Below are positions 48,205 through 59,591 of a stretch of 64,000 nt of DNA, in pieces. Location: positions 682,001 through 746,000 of the forward strand of contig NC_079271.1 of the NCBI RefSeq assembly GCF_947241705.1. Direction: 5' to 3'. The stretch is from Saccharomyces mikatae IFO 1815. Lineage: Eukaryota > Ascomycota > Saccharomycetes > Saccharomycetales > Saccharomycetaceae. Position 1 is the stretch's first letter. Each line of letters starts with the position of its first letter. Under the pieces are notes generated by a model. It worked only from the letters and a program-made list of their open reading frames with translations. It searched no databases and was not told the origin of the DNA. The position numbers and the translations under genes are program-made.

Positions 48205-49794
48205 TCATAATTGCGTCCAGGAGTAATACATATTAGATCTCGGAATAATTCTTCTCAATTCCTGGAGAATGATTTGCATCTGGTAACTTCGTAAGTCAAA
48301 CGGAATCATGGTGCCTTGAAATTGATAATTACTAGCGTAAAATGCTGCTGTTGCATTGTCTCTTAAACCAACAGCAGATTTCTCAGTAAAGAAATCTAAC
48401 TGTACCAAAGTTTCCCAAACGTTTTTGACGTCTTTTTTCATCCATAGCTTAATTGTATTGTCAATGGAAAAAGTACTTTGCCCTGTTTCTATATTTGTGG
48501 TGGGTGCCACTGTGGGAATTCTAGAGTTGATAGCTTTGATCATCTTTTCATATTCTGCGTAAGCCAAATTAAAATTAAAGGATCCGTCCTTTGCTCTTAA
48601 GGCAACCCTAGCGGCTGAGATCAAAATAGCTAGTTCCAAGTCGGATAGTGACTGCAGTCTCCCCGTTAAATTGTTGGATAATTGGTTTTTATTGTATAAG
48701 TCAAGAAAAGAACATGACTTAATGGCACTACAAAGTGAAGTAAAGTTTTTGGATGTCGCTATCAATGGAATTATGCTATTTTTAAATGCAGGTAATGCCC
48801 GGAAAGTTTCAAAATTCATCTTAATATGTTTATTCAAGTTTGATCGAGGGTTGGATAATTCCTCTTCCACCGAGTCATTCCACTGTGTAACATGAAGGGA
48901 TACTTTCGAGTGAATTATTAGTAAATTTCTAACGGCATCAACCATATCGTCCAAGGTTTGCATTTGCGGCATGTGAATCACTCTTTGGGAGAATCTGCTC
49001 TTTACTCTTTTTTCTAAGTATTCCAAGATATTCAATTTCGTGGTGCAGCCAAAAATACAAACAGGTACCCGAGCATGTTCTACCATATCAAAAAGGTTGT
49101 ATAATAGAGTCTGCCTTACTGGACCAGCAAAAGTATCAATTTCATCGAATATAAAAACCACTGTTATCTTCGTTGTACCACCTCTATCAGCATCTCCATT
49201 ATCTTCAGTTTTTGCTTTTGTAGTGGAATCTAAGAGTAAAAGAATTTTCTCAAATACTTCTGTCAGGGAACCACTGCTTATAGTTTCCAAAGAGGTATCA
49301 TCAATTTTGGCGTCCTTTCGATGAATTTTTTGCAATTGCTGTTCCAATTGAGTGGCTATGCCATTAATGGCTGTTTGTTCCGAATGGACAAACCCATTCA
49401 ATCTGATAGTTATGAACTGCTCACTGTAGGATTGCTGTAATAAGGACAGTTCATAATCTAGTAAGTATGTTTTATAACTTTGCCTGGGTCCCACGAGGAT
49501 TACTGAATGACTCTCTTTTTGAATGACAGACTGTTTAATGATTCTATCAATCTCTTGTTGACAATCTTGTAAATACGTAAAAATCATCTTCTCGTCTGTG
49601 GGAAGTGTACCATTTAATTGTTGTAATAACCTTCTTTGAAGTAAACTAAAGTCAGGATCGCTGTCATTCCGCTTTCCATCATCGATTGTACGTTTTTTTG
49701 GTATCGATGATGCGTCTTCACCTTCTTCACTTCCAGGTCTCTTTATTGGGATAAGATTAACTGGCTGAGACATCTTAACTTCGTTTATGGTCAT
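48205..49794 (-). CDS. ORC4: Origin recognition complex subunit Orc4
   Basis: The 529-residue AAA+ protein is subunit 4 of the origin recognition complex, which loads Mcm2-7 at ARS sequences. The P-loop is atypical: GPRQSYKT (102-109), with Tyr where the second Gly of a Walker A would be. The Walker B reads VVFIFDEIDTF, and a winged-helix region is C-terminal. An in-frame stretch of nine codons upstream begins only with GTG, so I take the ATG at 49794 (MTINEVKMS), giving the known length. The first 50 residues are diverged relative to cerevisiae. Confidence 0.95.
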   Translation of the reverse strand: MTINEVKMSQPVNLIPIKRPGSEEGEDASSIPKKRTIDDGKRNDSDPDFSLLQRRLLQQLNGTLPTDEKMIFTYLQDCQQEIDRIIKQSVIQKESHSVILVGPRQSYKTYLLDYELSLLQQSYSEQFITIRLNGFVHSEQTAINGIATQLEQQLQKIHRKDAKIDDTSLETISSGSLTEVFEKILLLLDSTTKAKTEDNGDADRGGTTKITVVFIFDEIDTFAGPVRQTLLYNLFDMVEHARVPVCIFGCTTKLNILEYLEKRVKSRFSQRVIHMPQMQTLDDMVDAVRNLLIIHSKVSLHVTQWNDSVEEELSNPRSNLNKHIKMNFETFRALPAFKNSIIPLIATSKNFTSLCSAIKSCSFLDLYNKNQLSNNLTGRLQSLSDLELAILISAARVALRAKDGSFNFNLAYAEYEKMIKAINSRIPTVAPTTNIETGQSTFSIDNTIKLWMKKDVKNVWETLVQLDFFTEKSAVGLRDNATAAFYASNYQFQGTMIPFDLRSYQMQIILQELRRIIPRSNMYYSWTQL

Positions 49795-50143
49795 GTTCCT
49801 TTTTTTGGATACTGTTGGCACTTTTAAGTTTATATTTGGATTTCAACACATTTCTTAATGGTATTGTTTGATCATCTTTTTTTGCCATTGTTAATGTTTT
49901 CCAAAGCTGAACTTTTTTGAGGAAAATGTAACAGGGAACTTTCAAAAACGTATCTCGCATAGAAAAACGATAAATTCAAAAACACATGTGGATATATGTA
50001 TGAAGCGTATTACAAAATATATGGTTTAGTTTTCTTATTATATAGTAGAGTTAAAAATACCTGAAAAAAAGGAAAGAAGATAAAGAAGAAAGAAAAAAAG
50101 CAAATAGTAAATACAAATGTACATTTTATCATCATACAACGCT
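49795..50143. other. ORC4 upstream and TIF3 3' flank
   Basis: This 349-base gap precedes ORC4 and follows the end of TIF3, both on the minus strand. It is A/T-rich, with A-rich stretches near 50064-50100. I see no gene and no clear factor site. Confidence 0.4.
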
Positions 50144-51463
50144 CTATTTCTTACCAACAACTTCCCAATCGTCGCCATCCTCAACAGTCAATTGAGCGGC
50201 TTTTTCCTGTAGTTTCCCGATTGTGACATCAGCATTGTTTTCTTTTGCATCCCCACTTTGTTTTTCAGCATCTTCATCTTCATCATCATCTTCAGTACGT
50301 AACACATCATAAACAGACTTCTGAATCTTTGGTTGTTCTTCGGCAGTCTTTTTATTCGATGTAGATCTATCCTTGAAAGAATTTTTGGCCTGTTGAGGCT
50401 TACCAAATTGAGCGCCCCTTGCAGCACCCCAATCCAAAGCAGGTTCTTCTCTTTCTCTTTCCCTTCTTGGTGGCCTCGAAGTGTTTTGGAAATTAGAGCC
50501 TCTAGCAGCACTCCAATCAATGTCTGGCTCTTCTCTCTCTCTTCTTGGTGGTCTTGAGGAATTTTGGAAATTAGAACCTCTAGCAGCGCTCCAATCAATA
50601 TCTGGTTCTTCCCTTTCTCTTCTTGGTGGTCTGGAAGAATTCTGAAAGTTAGAGCCTCTAGCGGCAGTCCAATCAATGTCTGGTTCTTCTCTTTCTCTTC
50701 TAGGTGGTCTAGAGGAGTTTTGGAAATTAGAACCTCTTGCAGCAGTCCAGTCAATATCAACTTCTTCTCTTTCTCTTCTTGGACCTCTGAAGTTAGACCC
50801 TCTAGCAGCACCCCAATCTAGATCTGGCGCATCTTCTCTTCCATCACCTTGGAAATTGGAACCTCTAGCACTACTCCAATCAACATCTGCACCACCCATT
50901 CTTCTTGGGGCGGCAACAGAAACATAAACGGTTCTTTCATTCAACTTGGTGCCATTGAATTTTAAAACTGCAACCAAATCCGTTCTTTCTTTCAAAGTAA
51001 CAAAGGCATTACCCTTTAATCTTGTTGGATCTCTTAGATTCTTTGGCAAAATAACCTCCTCAACAGCTTCAGGCTTGACTAAACCATCCTCGACCCAAGC
51101 TTGAACCCCCTCTGGGGTAATATCCCATGGAATGTTGTTTATGACAGCCCTATATGGTGGAGCATCCGGAACAGGGTATTCCTCTCTTCTCTCAGAGGAA
51201 CCGCCTCCCAAAGCAGGGTCTAATCTGGATCTACCACCACTGCCACCGAAACTGCCACCGAAGCCGCCTGAACGCATGTTGTTACTGTTGTTTTTAGCAT
51301 GTGCTAATTCGGACAATGGAATGGTATTTGCGTTAGCAGTTTCAATAGGAATTGTAATCTTATTCAAATCAACATCTTCTTCAGCCCAAGATGAACCAAA
51401 AGTGTCATCATTTAAGAATGACGTAAGGTCCATCTTTTTAACGGTTTTCTTTGGTGGAGCCAT
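50144..51463 (-). CDS. TIF3: Translation initiation factor eIF4B (Tif3)
   Basis: The 439-residue cytosolic eIF4B stimulates eIF4A/4F on mRNA and binds the 40S subunit. An N-terminal part (1-100) contains Gly-rich FGGSFGGSGGRS. The RRM is about residues 102-184. Seven repeats of about 26 residues follow, each with D-W-x-x-A-R-G-S/A-N/Q-F and Arg/Glu-rich spacers (REREEPDIDW). The middle copies are nearly identical in DNA as well. The C-terminus is acidic. The cerevisiae protein is 436 residues, also with seven repeats. Copies can expand or contract by recombination. Confidence 0.96.
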   Translation of the reverse strand: MAPPKKTVKKMDLTSFLNDDTFGSSWAEEDVDLNKITIPIETANANTIPLSELAHAKNNSNNMRSGGFGGSFGGSGGRSRLDPALGGGSSERREEYPVPDAPPYRAVINNIPWDITPEGVQAWVEDGLVKPEAVEEVILPKNLRDPTRLKGNAFVTLKERTDLVAVLKFNGTKLNERTVYVSVAAPRRMGGADVDWSSARGSNFQGDGREDAPDLDWGAARGSNFRGPRREREEVDIDWTAARGSNFQNSSRPPRREREEPDIDWTAARGSNFQNSSRPPRREREEPDIDWSAARGSNFQNSSRPPRREREEPDIDWSAARGSNFQNTSRPPRREREREEPALDWGAARGAQFGKPQQAKNSFKDRSTSNKKTAEEQPKIQKSVYDVLRTEDDDEDEDAEKQSGDAKENNADVTIGKLQEKAAQLTVEDGDDWEVVGKK

Positions 51464-52217
51464 GATGGGTCTTTTCTTTTTGCGGTAATGATTTCCTAAA
51501 GACAGATGAAAGCTGATATAAATTCGAGTTTGATAATAATCCCGCTTATTGATATGTCACTCTTCTGGTACTCTGTAATTACATCTGTCTCTTCTGCTTC
51601 TATCTCTACTTTTCTTTAGCGATGCTGATTTTCGCAAAAAAATTTTCATTCCGTGGGGCGTGATCTGATGCTAAACAAAGCCAAAATAGGACAAAAAAAG
51701 AAGTTGGGCGGCTAACGCAGTTACGATATATAAAAAGCAACAAGAATATCAAAACTCTGTTATTTACGCCATAATTTGAGTTTAAAATTTTTTATAAATA
51801 TAGGGCTCAAGAGTGTGCACATGATAAAGGAAGATCAAGGTATTGAAAACTGCAATCAATGATGGATTTAAGAAAGGCAAGAGAAAAGACAAAAAAAATT
51901 GGTTTCATCATAGTCATGACGAAAGAGATAGTTTACAGTTGAGTTCAAGCGGGTGTGCTTAACCTGGTATCAGATAGCTAATTGTTGGTGGCAGAAGGAA
52001 AAGTTAATAGTATACGTTTGCGCAAAATAGATATATTAAACGTTACCCGCTTTCATTTGGAAAATTAAGGCTCTTTTATAAGGACTTCAACAATTAGCCA
52101 TTCGCAAGAGATGGACTCTGCACTAAATTGGACGAAGGAGGTGGTTTTGCGTTGCATATCTAACTTGTGGGGATAATTACAAGACATAAGACATCAGACA
52201 TAAGGCATTAACTAGGT
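51464..52217. promoter_or_regulatory. Divergent TIF3/MMS1 promoter region
   Basis: This 754-base region separates divergent genes. ATATATAAAAAGC near 51726 and A/T-rich stretches are seen, plus TTTTTTATAAATATAGG near 51788-51804. Two short tandem motifs precede MMS1 (AGACATAAGACATCAGACAT). I see no decisive factor site and no gene. Confidence 0.4.
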
Positions 52218-55200
52218 ATGCTGGGTTTGCAAACTCATGGTTTAGACAGGTATGAGCATTATGTGCGTCGTCCGTCGGATTTTGGCAAGCTCGAATTACA
52301 AGATTGGTTAAATAATAGATCATTCCGAGTTTCGCCCAATTTACTGATCGATTCCGATATCACACGAGACTGGAACGATCCTGAGCTGTTTTATCAAAGC
52401 GTGGGTGACCCCGATACTTGGGCAAGGCCATGTAGAGAATCAAAGCTAGAACCATCAATGATGATGCTTAGATACCACGATTCAAACATTGGTCGAATAC
52501 CTCAAGTTTGCTATCCTATAACTAGTCCAATAGACTCTAAACCGGTGTTAAAATACATTTTGCAAGAACGTGCAAATTTGTCAAACAATTTCCCTCAGAA
52601 GTATAACGCCCTAATTAGTGGTTTCTTTGACGTTGATAAAAACCCTGAGACTTTAGATGATTCAGATATAGAAGCATTAGATGAAACGAGAATGTGCGAT
52701 GACAGTGATGACACCCAAGAACCCAGAATTGAGTTAAGATCATTAGAGGAAATCCAACAAAGACAATCTAGCTTAATAGTATCCAACAATGGCATCTTTG
52801 AAACAGGTAGCACATCAACAACCTACATACGATATGGCATAGCCGATAGCGTAGCCATCAAACCCAACAAAGTGGCAAGTTTGCTCTTGCTCACTCAAAT
52901 AAGCGGGCATTTATTAGCTCTCTTACCGCTAAATGATGGTGAAGAGACATATCTCCTACAATATTGGAATCTGGGGCAAAAAGGTCAGTGGAATATAATC
53001 AAACACCAGAACGAGAAGCAGTTTGTTCTTATACATAAGGAACTAGGTCTTTGCAAATTTTTTGAGTTCCATTTACCGTTCACTTTTCAGTTAGTGAACA
53101 ATTTAACATTGACTGATTCTCTTATAATGAACGGTTCTTTTTTCCCAACAATTTATTCAGATTTGGATCCGTATTTCATTATTTTTATAACAGCGGTAAG
53201 GTATGACAGGATTGTCTATTTTGTGATAGAATGGAATAGTAATGAAATAAAGAAAAAAGAGGTTTATCAATTGACTGTGTTTGATGGAGAGAAAACGAAT
53301 ATGATTGTTCCCATTGGACTAAATGCCTGTCTAGTCGAAACGCCGTTAAGATTCTCTCTAGTCTCTGCTAACCAAATCATGTCTGGAGAAACTGAATTTC
53401 GCTCATTCCAACTAAAAGCTTTAAAAGGAATCAAGTCATTCTTCTCAGCTCCTCTATTACTAGCAAAGTTACAGGAACTGGATTCACATACGTTTGGAAA
53501 ATATCAATATTGTACCATAATATCATCCTCAACAGGCAATATTTGCTTCTGTGTAACTGAACGATCGACAATAATAAATGGAAATTTGAAATTATATGAG
53601 CTAACAAGGTTTAAGGGATTAAAATCTATTTCGTCACTACCTTCAAATGCAATAAACCTAAACCATAAGTCGTCGAGTTATGCGCTAATAGTTATAAGTT
53701 TTAGTAGAACGTTGGAATTAACATTGACTTTAGAAGATTTGAAATGTTTAGACACAAGGGATGTTGTTAAGCCATTGAAAAATATTATATTCAAGCACAC
53801 AGTCGATAGTTCCACAGAGGAAAACTCTCAAATTTTAGCATTCACATCTTCTAAAGTTTATAATACACATACGGGCTCTAATATTAATGATACAAAGAAT
53901 TCCCAAATTTGGCTTACCTCATCGAATGCAATCACTCAACCTTGCATTGACTATAAACTAAGGAAGACTCATCAAATTGTTCACTTAAAACAGTTTCAAA
54001 TTTTTAAAGATCTGAAAATTTGGAAATGTAAAGATCTTAATCTCACCCTTTTGCATAGACTCGGAATAAAACATTCGAAAACAGAAAGTTCACTAATCTT
54101 TGCGACTGATGCCGCTTCTAATAATAGAATTTTTCTACTAGATTTAACCATGACAACAACTATCAACAATGATGACTCCGTCCAAGGATTAATTAATATA
54201 GAAGATTTGTTATGTAATACTGAAAACGAAACTATTCTTTTAGATTTCACGAAGAAGAACTTGATTCAAGTAACTAGAAATAAGATTTACATTGATCCCA
54301 TTGACAGTGATAGAAGTTTTTTTGAGATTTCTCCTGGTTGGGAATTCGAGTATGCCACATGCAATAACGGCATTCTGATAGTATGGAACACCAAGCTTGG
54401 AAATATTTCCTTCATTGAAAACGTGGATAAAATCGATGAATCTAACTTTTCTACTTCACTCTTAACCAGTGGCGAAAGAATGAACATGTTTTTCAAACAG
54501 TTGGGTGCCATGACAAATGTAAAGTTTGAAATAAAAGAGTTTAAAAAAGATCCTATTGAGTATGAAATTTGGATATTTTTTTCAGGTCGAATCATTCGTA
54601 CACCCTTTTCTAGTTGGATTAATGATTCACTGGACTTTTCCAATGAATATAATTTGAATGCCCACCAGGTGTTGATTAATGGTTCTTATCTCTGTGCTCT
54701 CGATTATGAATCATTTTTTGAAGCATATACCTTTGAAAAGAACCGTTTAGAAAAAGGTTCCAGATGTACCAGCAGAGTTAATTTTCATGGCAAAGACATT
54801 GAACTTAGAAGTTTTAGTGAGAACCAATGCTTGGCATTCAGTGCGTTTGAAATATTTATTATTGATTTAGCCCCGATTTCCCGAAGTAAAGAATTGGATT
54901 TTTATAAGCTGAAACTGCCACACTTGGGAAATTTCAATTCGATTATTGAAGTCTACCCAGATGCTGATAACAACCGATTATTCGTTCTCTATTCTGATGG
55001 CCTAAGAATTCTTGAACTATCATATCTGACCTCAAATAATGGAAACTTCCTATTAAAGTCCACAAGAAGCAAGAATAAGAAGTTCTTGTATTTGGACAAA
55101 ATAAACCGAATGCTGGTATTGAATCAGGACCTGCGGGAATGGGAGTGCATTAGGTTATCAGATGGTAAGGCAGTGTGTTTAGATTCTCGATTTCTCAAAG

Positions 55201-56447
55201 ATAATTCCGAAGAAATCCTAGAAATAAAGGAAATACCAGTAGCAATTGATGATAATCCTTTAGAAAAGAAAACAATACTATTGATTTCTTTCACTAGCTC
55301 ACTTAAATTAGTTTTATTAACTGCTGCCAAAAACAAAATCACGAATGAAATAATAGACTCGTACGAACTAGAGAATTCAAGGCTCCTGAATCATTTGGTT
55401 GTTACTTCTAAAGGTGAAATATTTGTTCTAGACTATAAAGTTTTGGGCACTGATAATGAAATGTCCTTCAGCAAGTTGAAAGTGACAAAAAATTGCAATC
55501 ATATGAGTGAGGGAAAATCCAAGGGTAATCTACGTATTACTTTAGAGAACAGATTTACATTTAGCAGTTGGAGTACAGTCAAGACATTCACAGTAGTAGG
55601 CGACAATATCATCGCTACCACAAATCTAGGTCAAAAACTTTATCTAATCAAGGATTTCTCATTGACATCCAACGAACCAGCAAGAGTATACCCTTTAGAG
55701 ATATATCCTGATTCTAAAGTTCAGAAAATAATACCTTTAAATGAATATTGTTTTGTTGTTGCAGCACATTGCGGCAATAGAAATGATTTAGACTCCCGAC
55801 TAATTTTCTATTCTTTGCCCACTATCAAGATTGGACTCAACAACGAAACAGGTAGCTTGCCAGATGAATACGGGAACGGAAGAGTTGATGACATATTTGA
55901 GGTTGACTTTCCTGAAGGATTTCAATTTGGCACGATGGCTTTGTATGATACTCTGCATGGAGACAAGCACACAAATCGTTTATATGATGACACAGAACCA
56001 GACAATAATGAAGTAGAGATGGCGCTAAGACGGCGCAAAAATTTATTGCTCTTTTGGCGCAATCATTCTGCCGCACCGAAACCACCACTAAGAAGAGCCA
56101 CCACAATTGTCTATGAGGATCATGTATCATCCCGTTATTTTGAGGATATAAGCTCTATACTAGGAAGCACTGCAATGAGAACAAAAAGACTCTCTCCTTA
56201 CAACGCCGTAGCACTAGATAAACCGGTCCAAGATATTACTTACGATCCATTAGCGCAGACTTTATATGTGTTAATGGCGGATCAAACTATTCACAAATTC
56301 GGCAAGGATAGACTACCTTACGAAGACTATTACCAGCCAAGATGGAATTCAGGCTATTTAAACTCAAAAAGGTCAATAATCAAACCTGATCTCATCTGTG
56401 AGGTCGGGTTATGGAACCTTAGCGACGATACTAAGAACACAGTATAA
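52218..56447 (+). CDS. MMS1: E3 ligase adaptor Mms1
   Basis: The 1409-residue nuclear protein is the DDB1-like adaptor of the Rtt101 cullin ligase, with Mms22. It acts in replication-fork repair and in histone H3 K56ac-linked chromatin assembly. No short catalytic motif is expected. Repeated beta-strand-like blocks across the length fit the beta-propeller fold. The end (ICEVGLWNLSDDTK) and size (cerevisiae 1407) match the known protein. The start ATG at 52218 opens MLGLQTHGLDRYEHYV. It is the longest gene in the window and shows low codon bias. Confidence 0.95.
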   Translation: MLGLQTHGLDRYEHYVRRPSDFGKLELQDWLNNRSFRVSPNLLIDSDITRDWNDPELFYQSVGDPDTWARPCRESKLEPSMMMLRYHDSNIGRIPQVCYPITSPIDSKPVLKYILQERANLSNNFPQKYNALISGFFDVDKNPETLDDSDIEALDETRMCDDSDDTQEPRIELRSLEEIQQRQSSLIVSNNGIFETGSTSTTYIRYGIADSVAIKPNKVASLLLLTQISGHLLALLPLNDGEETYLLQYWNLGQKGQWNIIKHQNEKQFVLIHKELGLCKFFEFHLPFTFQLVNNLTLTDSLIMNGSFFPTIYSDLDPYFIIFITAVRYDRIVYFVIEWNSNEIKKKEVYQLTVFDGEKTNMIVPIGLNACLVETPLRFSLVSANQIMSGETEFRSFQLKALKGIKSFFSAPLLLAKLQELDSHTFGKYQYCTIISSSTGNICFCVTERSTIINGNLKLYELTRFKGLKSISSLPSNAINLNHKSSSYALIVISFSRTLELTLTLEDLKCLDTRDVVKPLKNIIFKHTVDSSTEENSQILAFTSSKVYNTHTGSNINDTKNSQIWLTSSNAITQPCIDYKLRKTHQIVHLKQFQIFKDLKIWKCKDLNLTLLHRLGIKHSKTESSLIFATDAASNNRIFLLDLTMTTTINNDDSVQGLINIEDLLCNTENETILLDFTKKNLIQVTRNKIYIDPIDSDRSFFEISPGWEFEYATCNNGILIVWNTKLGNISFIENVDKIDESNFSTSLLTSGERMNMFFKQLGAMTNVKFEIKEFKKDPIEYEIWIFFSGRIIRTPFSSWINDSLDFSNEYNLNAHQVLINGSYLCALDYESFFEAYTFEKNRLEKGSRCTSRVNFHGKDIELRSFSENQCLAFSAFEIFIIDLAPISRSKELDFYKLKLPHLGNFNSIIEVYPDADNNRLFVLYSDGLRILELSYLTSNNGNFLLKSTRSKNKKFLYLDKINRMLVLNQDLREWECIRLSDGKAVCLDSRFLKDNSEEILEIKEIPVAIDDNPLEKKTILLISFTSSLKLVLLTAAKNKITNEIIDSYELENSRLLNHLVVTSKGEIFVLDYKVLGTDNEMSFSKLKVTKNCNHMSEGKSKGNLRITLENRFTFSSWSTVKTFTVVGDNIIATTNLGQKLYLIKDFSLTSNEPARVYPLEIYPDSKVQKIIPLNEYCFVVAAHCGNRNDLDSRLIFYSLPTIKIGLNNETGSLPDEYGNGRVDDIFEVDFPEGFQFGTMALYDTLHGDKHTNRLYDDTEPDNNEVEMALRRRKNLLLFWRNHSAAPKPPLRRATTIVYEDHVSSRYFEDISSILGSTAMRTKRLSPYNAVALDKPVQDITYDPLAQTLYVLMADQTIHKFGKDRLPYEDYYQPRWNSGYLNSKRSIIKPDLICEVGLWNLSDDTKNTV

Positions 56448-56881
56448 AATCCCCACCCAAGTATTATTGTCATTATTATGATCGTGATTTTCGATCAATA
56501 TGTTACGCGTCGTGCGGCGTGACAAGGGGCTAAAAAAAGATACAAGAATTCTTGTTGTTTCCAATTTGCTTTGCCTCAGAAAAAAAAAATAAACAGATGA
56601 TACAATTTTGTTTGATTTGTATTGGGTACTGCACATTTCGCAGTCGATACAAATAGTTCCTTATCCTTAACTTATATATTTCAGCAGCAGGAATTTGTCT
56701 TTGATATTATTTCGTAGAGCCATCATTCTTCTGAGTATATTGCAACAACACTTTTGTAACAACTCAAACTCAAAGTTACAAACTCGAAAGGATTTAAATA
56801 ATAAAACAAAAGAATCACTTTTAGAGGTTTATTGTTTGCACCTAATAGAAAACCATAGAACTCTAAATATTTTAACAAAAG
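56448..56881 (+). promoter_or_regulatory. RHO1 upstream region with an MCB-like site
   Basis: This 434-base region lies between MMS1 and RHO1. ACGCGT at 56505-56510 is an exact MluI cell-cycle box (bound by Mbp1/Swi6). A single site is weak evidence. An A-run lies at 56580-56589 and TATATATT near 56674. No gene seen. Confidence 0.35.
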
Positions 56882-57511
56882 ATGTCACAACAAGTCGGTA
56901 ACAGTATCAGAAGAAAGCTGGTAATCGTTGGTGATGGTGCCTGTGGTAAGACATGTTTATTGATCGTATTCTCCAAGGGTCAATTTCCAGAAGTTTACGT
57001 ACCAACCGTTTTTGAAAACTATGTGGCAGATGTCGAAGTTGACGGTCGTCGCGTAGAGTTAGCGCTATGGGATACCGCTGGTCAAGAGGATTATGATAGA
57101 TTGAGACCATTATCATACCCTGATTCGAATGTCGTATTAATTTGTTTCTCTATCGACCTTCCAGACTCCTTAGAAAATGTACAAGAAAAATGGATTGCTG
57201 AAGTACTACATTTCTGTCAAGGTGTGCCAATTATCCTTGTCGGTTGTAAAGTGGATTTGAGAAATGATCCACAAACCATTGAGCAACTAAGACAAGAAGG
57301 TCAACAACCCGTTACATCACAGGAGGGTCAATCTGTAGCAGACCAAATTGGTGCAACCGGATACTACGAATGTTCAGCAAAGACCGGTTACGGTGTCAGA
57401 GAAGTATTCGAGGCTGCCACTAGAGCCTCATTGATGGGTAAGTCCAAGACAAATGGTAAAGCCAAGAAAAATACTACTGAAAAGAAGAAGAAGAAGTGTG
57501 TTTTGTTATAA
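56882..57511 (+). CDS. RHO1: Rho1 GTPase
   Basis: The 209-residue small GTPase activates beta-1,3-glucan synthase, Pkc1 and formins at the plasma membrane. The P-loop is GDGACGKT (17-24), with WDTAGQE and the nucleotide-specificity motif near CKVD. The Lys-rich tail ends in the CAAX box CVLL (206-209), a geranylgeranylation signal. The sequence appears identical to the cerevisiae protein as I remember it, showing strong constraint. Confidence 0.97.
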   Translation: MSQQVGNSIRRKLVIVGDGACGKTCLLIVFSKGQFPEVYVPTVFENYVADVEVDGRRVELALWDTAGQEDYDRLRPLSYPDSNVVLICFSIDLPDSLENVQEKWIAEVLHFCQGVPIILVGCKVDLRNDPQTIEQLRQEGQQPVTSQEGQSVADQIGATGYYECSAKTGYGVREVFEAATRASLMGKSKTNGKAKKNTTEKKKKKCVLL

Positions 57512-57786
57512 AATATTTCGACCTCCGTTGATAATTTAGTAGCTCTTGCTGCCCTTTTTCACCCCCTTCATTCCTTTTCCCTCATTGTATGTACGTATGC
57601 CCTCTTTTATTTTAGCTCCGCCTATAGCTACCTGTTTTCTCCCAGTATGTGTATAATCTTAATTTTCTCTACATATTTATAAATGTACTGTTTAATAAGT
57701 ACTATTATACACTAAACAAGAATTGAAAATAAAAAATGTATTTACAAGTATATATATATGTGTATGTATGCGATAAAAGAAGAACA

Positions 57787-58194
<408 letters not shown>

Positions 58195-58368
58195 TTAATC
58201 ATAAACTAGTTCTTGATTGTACTATATCTTTGTTTTAACTCTTTTTTTAAACAGCGCGAGTTTTCCTCCCGCCCACATGATGAGATGATGAGTTAGGAAA
58301 GTTCCTATTGGTAATATTAAGAAAATAAATAATTAGCCACATACATATGGATATATACCGTGCTCTAT

Positions 58369-59154
58369 CTATGCATCTTGCTTCAAGAATTGTGCGAATC
58401 GACTGGCTTCGTGAATTCCACACTCAGTCTTTGTCTTACCCTTCCACCTCCCCGCTCTTTCGTCTTCACCTTCTTTAACAGGTTGTGTGGAATGGTAATC
58501 ACCAATGGATCTGTACCCAAGATCCAAAAGTTCATTGTATGGTACATTGTTTACATCTATATACTGTTTAACTTGCTCGAATGTCCAGTTGATCAATGGG
58601 TTTATTTTCAAAATTCCGTTAAGCTCGTCTATTTCAATAATTGACAACTGAGAACGAGCAGAACCTTGTGATTTCCTTCTGCCTGTAAAAACAGCGCTTA
58701 CAAGTAGTTCTTTGTAGGCACGATGTGCAGGCTCCACTTTGGCCAGATAGTCATACTTATCATCATCTTTCTCCCATAAGAAATCACCGTATTTAGAAGC
58801 AAATGCTGCTTCTGACCCACATCCATCCGGCTTATAGACATGAATGGTTTGATTTTTAGGCTGGTAATACGTTTTCTCGACCTTTTCCTTTAGCGTCAAC
58901 GTCTGCGGGAAATGGTGTAAAGTGTCTATAAATAATAATTCCGGCATGTAATACTTCCCAGATAGTTTCGACAGCATATCAATTGTAACCAAACCCGTTA
59001 GGCCGAATGCAGTAGTTTGGAAAAGGTGAGGGAAAGTAATAAGAGACCACACAATAATCTCCTGTGGCGTTTCCAACTTAGCTAATTGTTCATTCCAATG
59101 ATCCAACTGCTCTTGGGTGACAACAATGTTGTTATTCAAATGATAGGCCTTCAT
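58369..59154 (-). CDS. MET16: PAPS reductase Met16
   Basis: The 261-residue cytosolic enzyme reduces 3'-phosphoadenylylsulfate to sulfite with thioredoxin, in sulfate assimilation. The catalytic Cys245 is in KTECGIHEASRF near the C-terminus. An FTGRRKSQGSARS block and the PP-loop-like region near AFGLTG complete the fold. The frame is open five codons further only via a GTG; the ATG at 59154 (MKAYHLNNN) gives the known length. Cbf1 and Met31/32 sites lie upstream, as expected for a MET gene. Confidence 0.96.
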   Translation of the reverse strand: MKAYHLNNNIVVTQEQLDHWNEQLAKLETPQEIIVWSLITFPHLFQTTAFGLTGLVTIDMLSKLSGKYYMPELLFIDTLHHFPQTLTLKEKVEKTYYQPKNQTIHVYKPDGCGSEAAFASKYGDFLWEKDDDKYDYLAKVEPAHRAYKELLVSAVFTGRRKSQGSARSQLSIIEIDELNGILKINPLINWTFEQVKQYIDVNNVPYNELLDLGYRSIGDYHSTQPVKEGEDERAGRWKGKTKTECGIHEASRFAQFLKQDA

Positions 59155-59591
59155 TTTATGCGGCACCACTTTTGTCAGCCTTAGCTCTGAATCATCGAAA
59201 AGCTTTAATATTGCTCAGTTTACTTTTTTATATTAGTATATTATCTTTCTGACTTTTACTTTGTCAAGATTTGCTGAGTCATAGCCACTGCTCATTCTGT
59301 GGCTTTTCTTATACTAACCACGTGAAATGGTGGTAAAATAAAGACAATAACAACAGAGTTAAAAAGAAGTATGGTAAACCGTTAAGATATGTAAAGCTAA
59401 TGAATTGCGTTTGAATGATAACGAAAAAAATATCCAAATCATACAAGAATAATTTTATCCTTATTCACACCTCTCTGTTTATCCTGGTTCTTTTGTCAAC
59501 GCGCATTAAGAACAAGAACTTTATGCTTCTAACTACTCACAACTAATTCTTGAAAAAAAGGCAAAGATACATAGAAGAATAATCGATCGAG
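59155..59591. promoter_or_regulatory. MET16/NUT2 divergent promoter with Cbf1 and Met31/32 sites
   Basis: CACGTG at 59319-59324 is an exact Cbf1/Met4 E-box. CTGTGGC at 59297-59303 matches the Met31/Met32 core. They lie 145-170 bases upstream of MET16. This pair is known to recruit Met4 to sulfur-assimilation genes. The NUT2 side shows no clear site. Confidence 0.82.

Noticed and set aside
49794-49821. N-terminal extension of ORC4 by nine residues
   Set aside because: The extension begins with GTG; the ATG at 49794 gives the family start and the known length of 529.
50188-50811. A 207-codon open frame on the same strand as TIF3, in another frame
   Set aside because: It is a by-product of the repeated Arg/Glu-rich codons of TIF3; its own repeats mirror those of TIF3.
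59154-59169. N-terminal extension of MET16 by five residues
   Set aside because: It would start with GTG, and the 261-residue form from the ATG matches the known protein.
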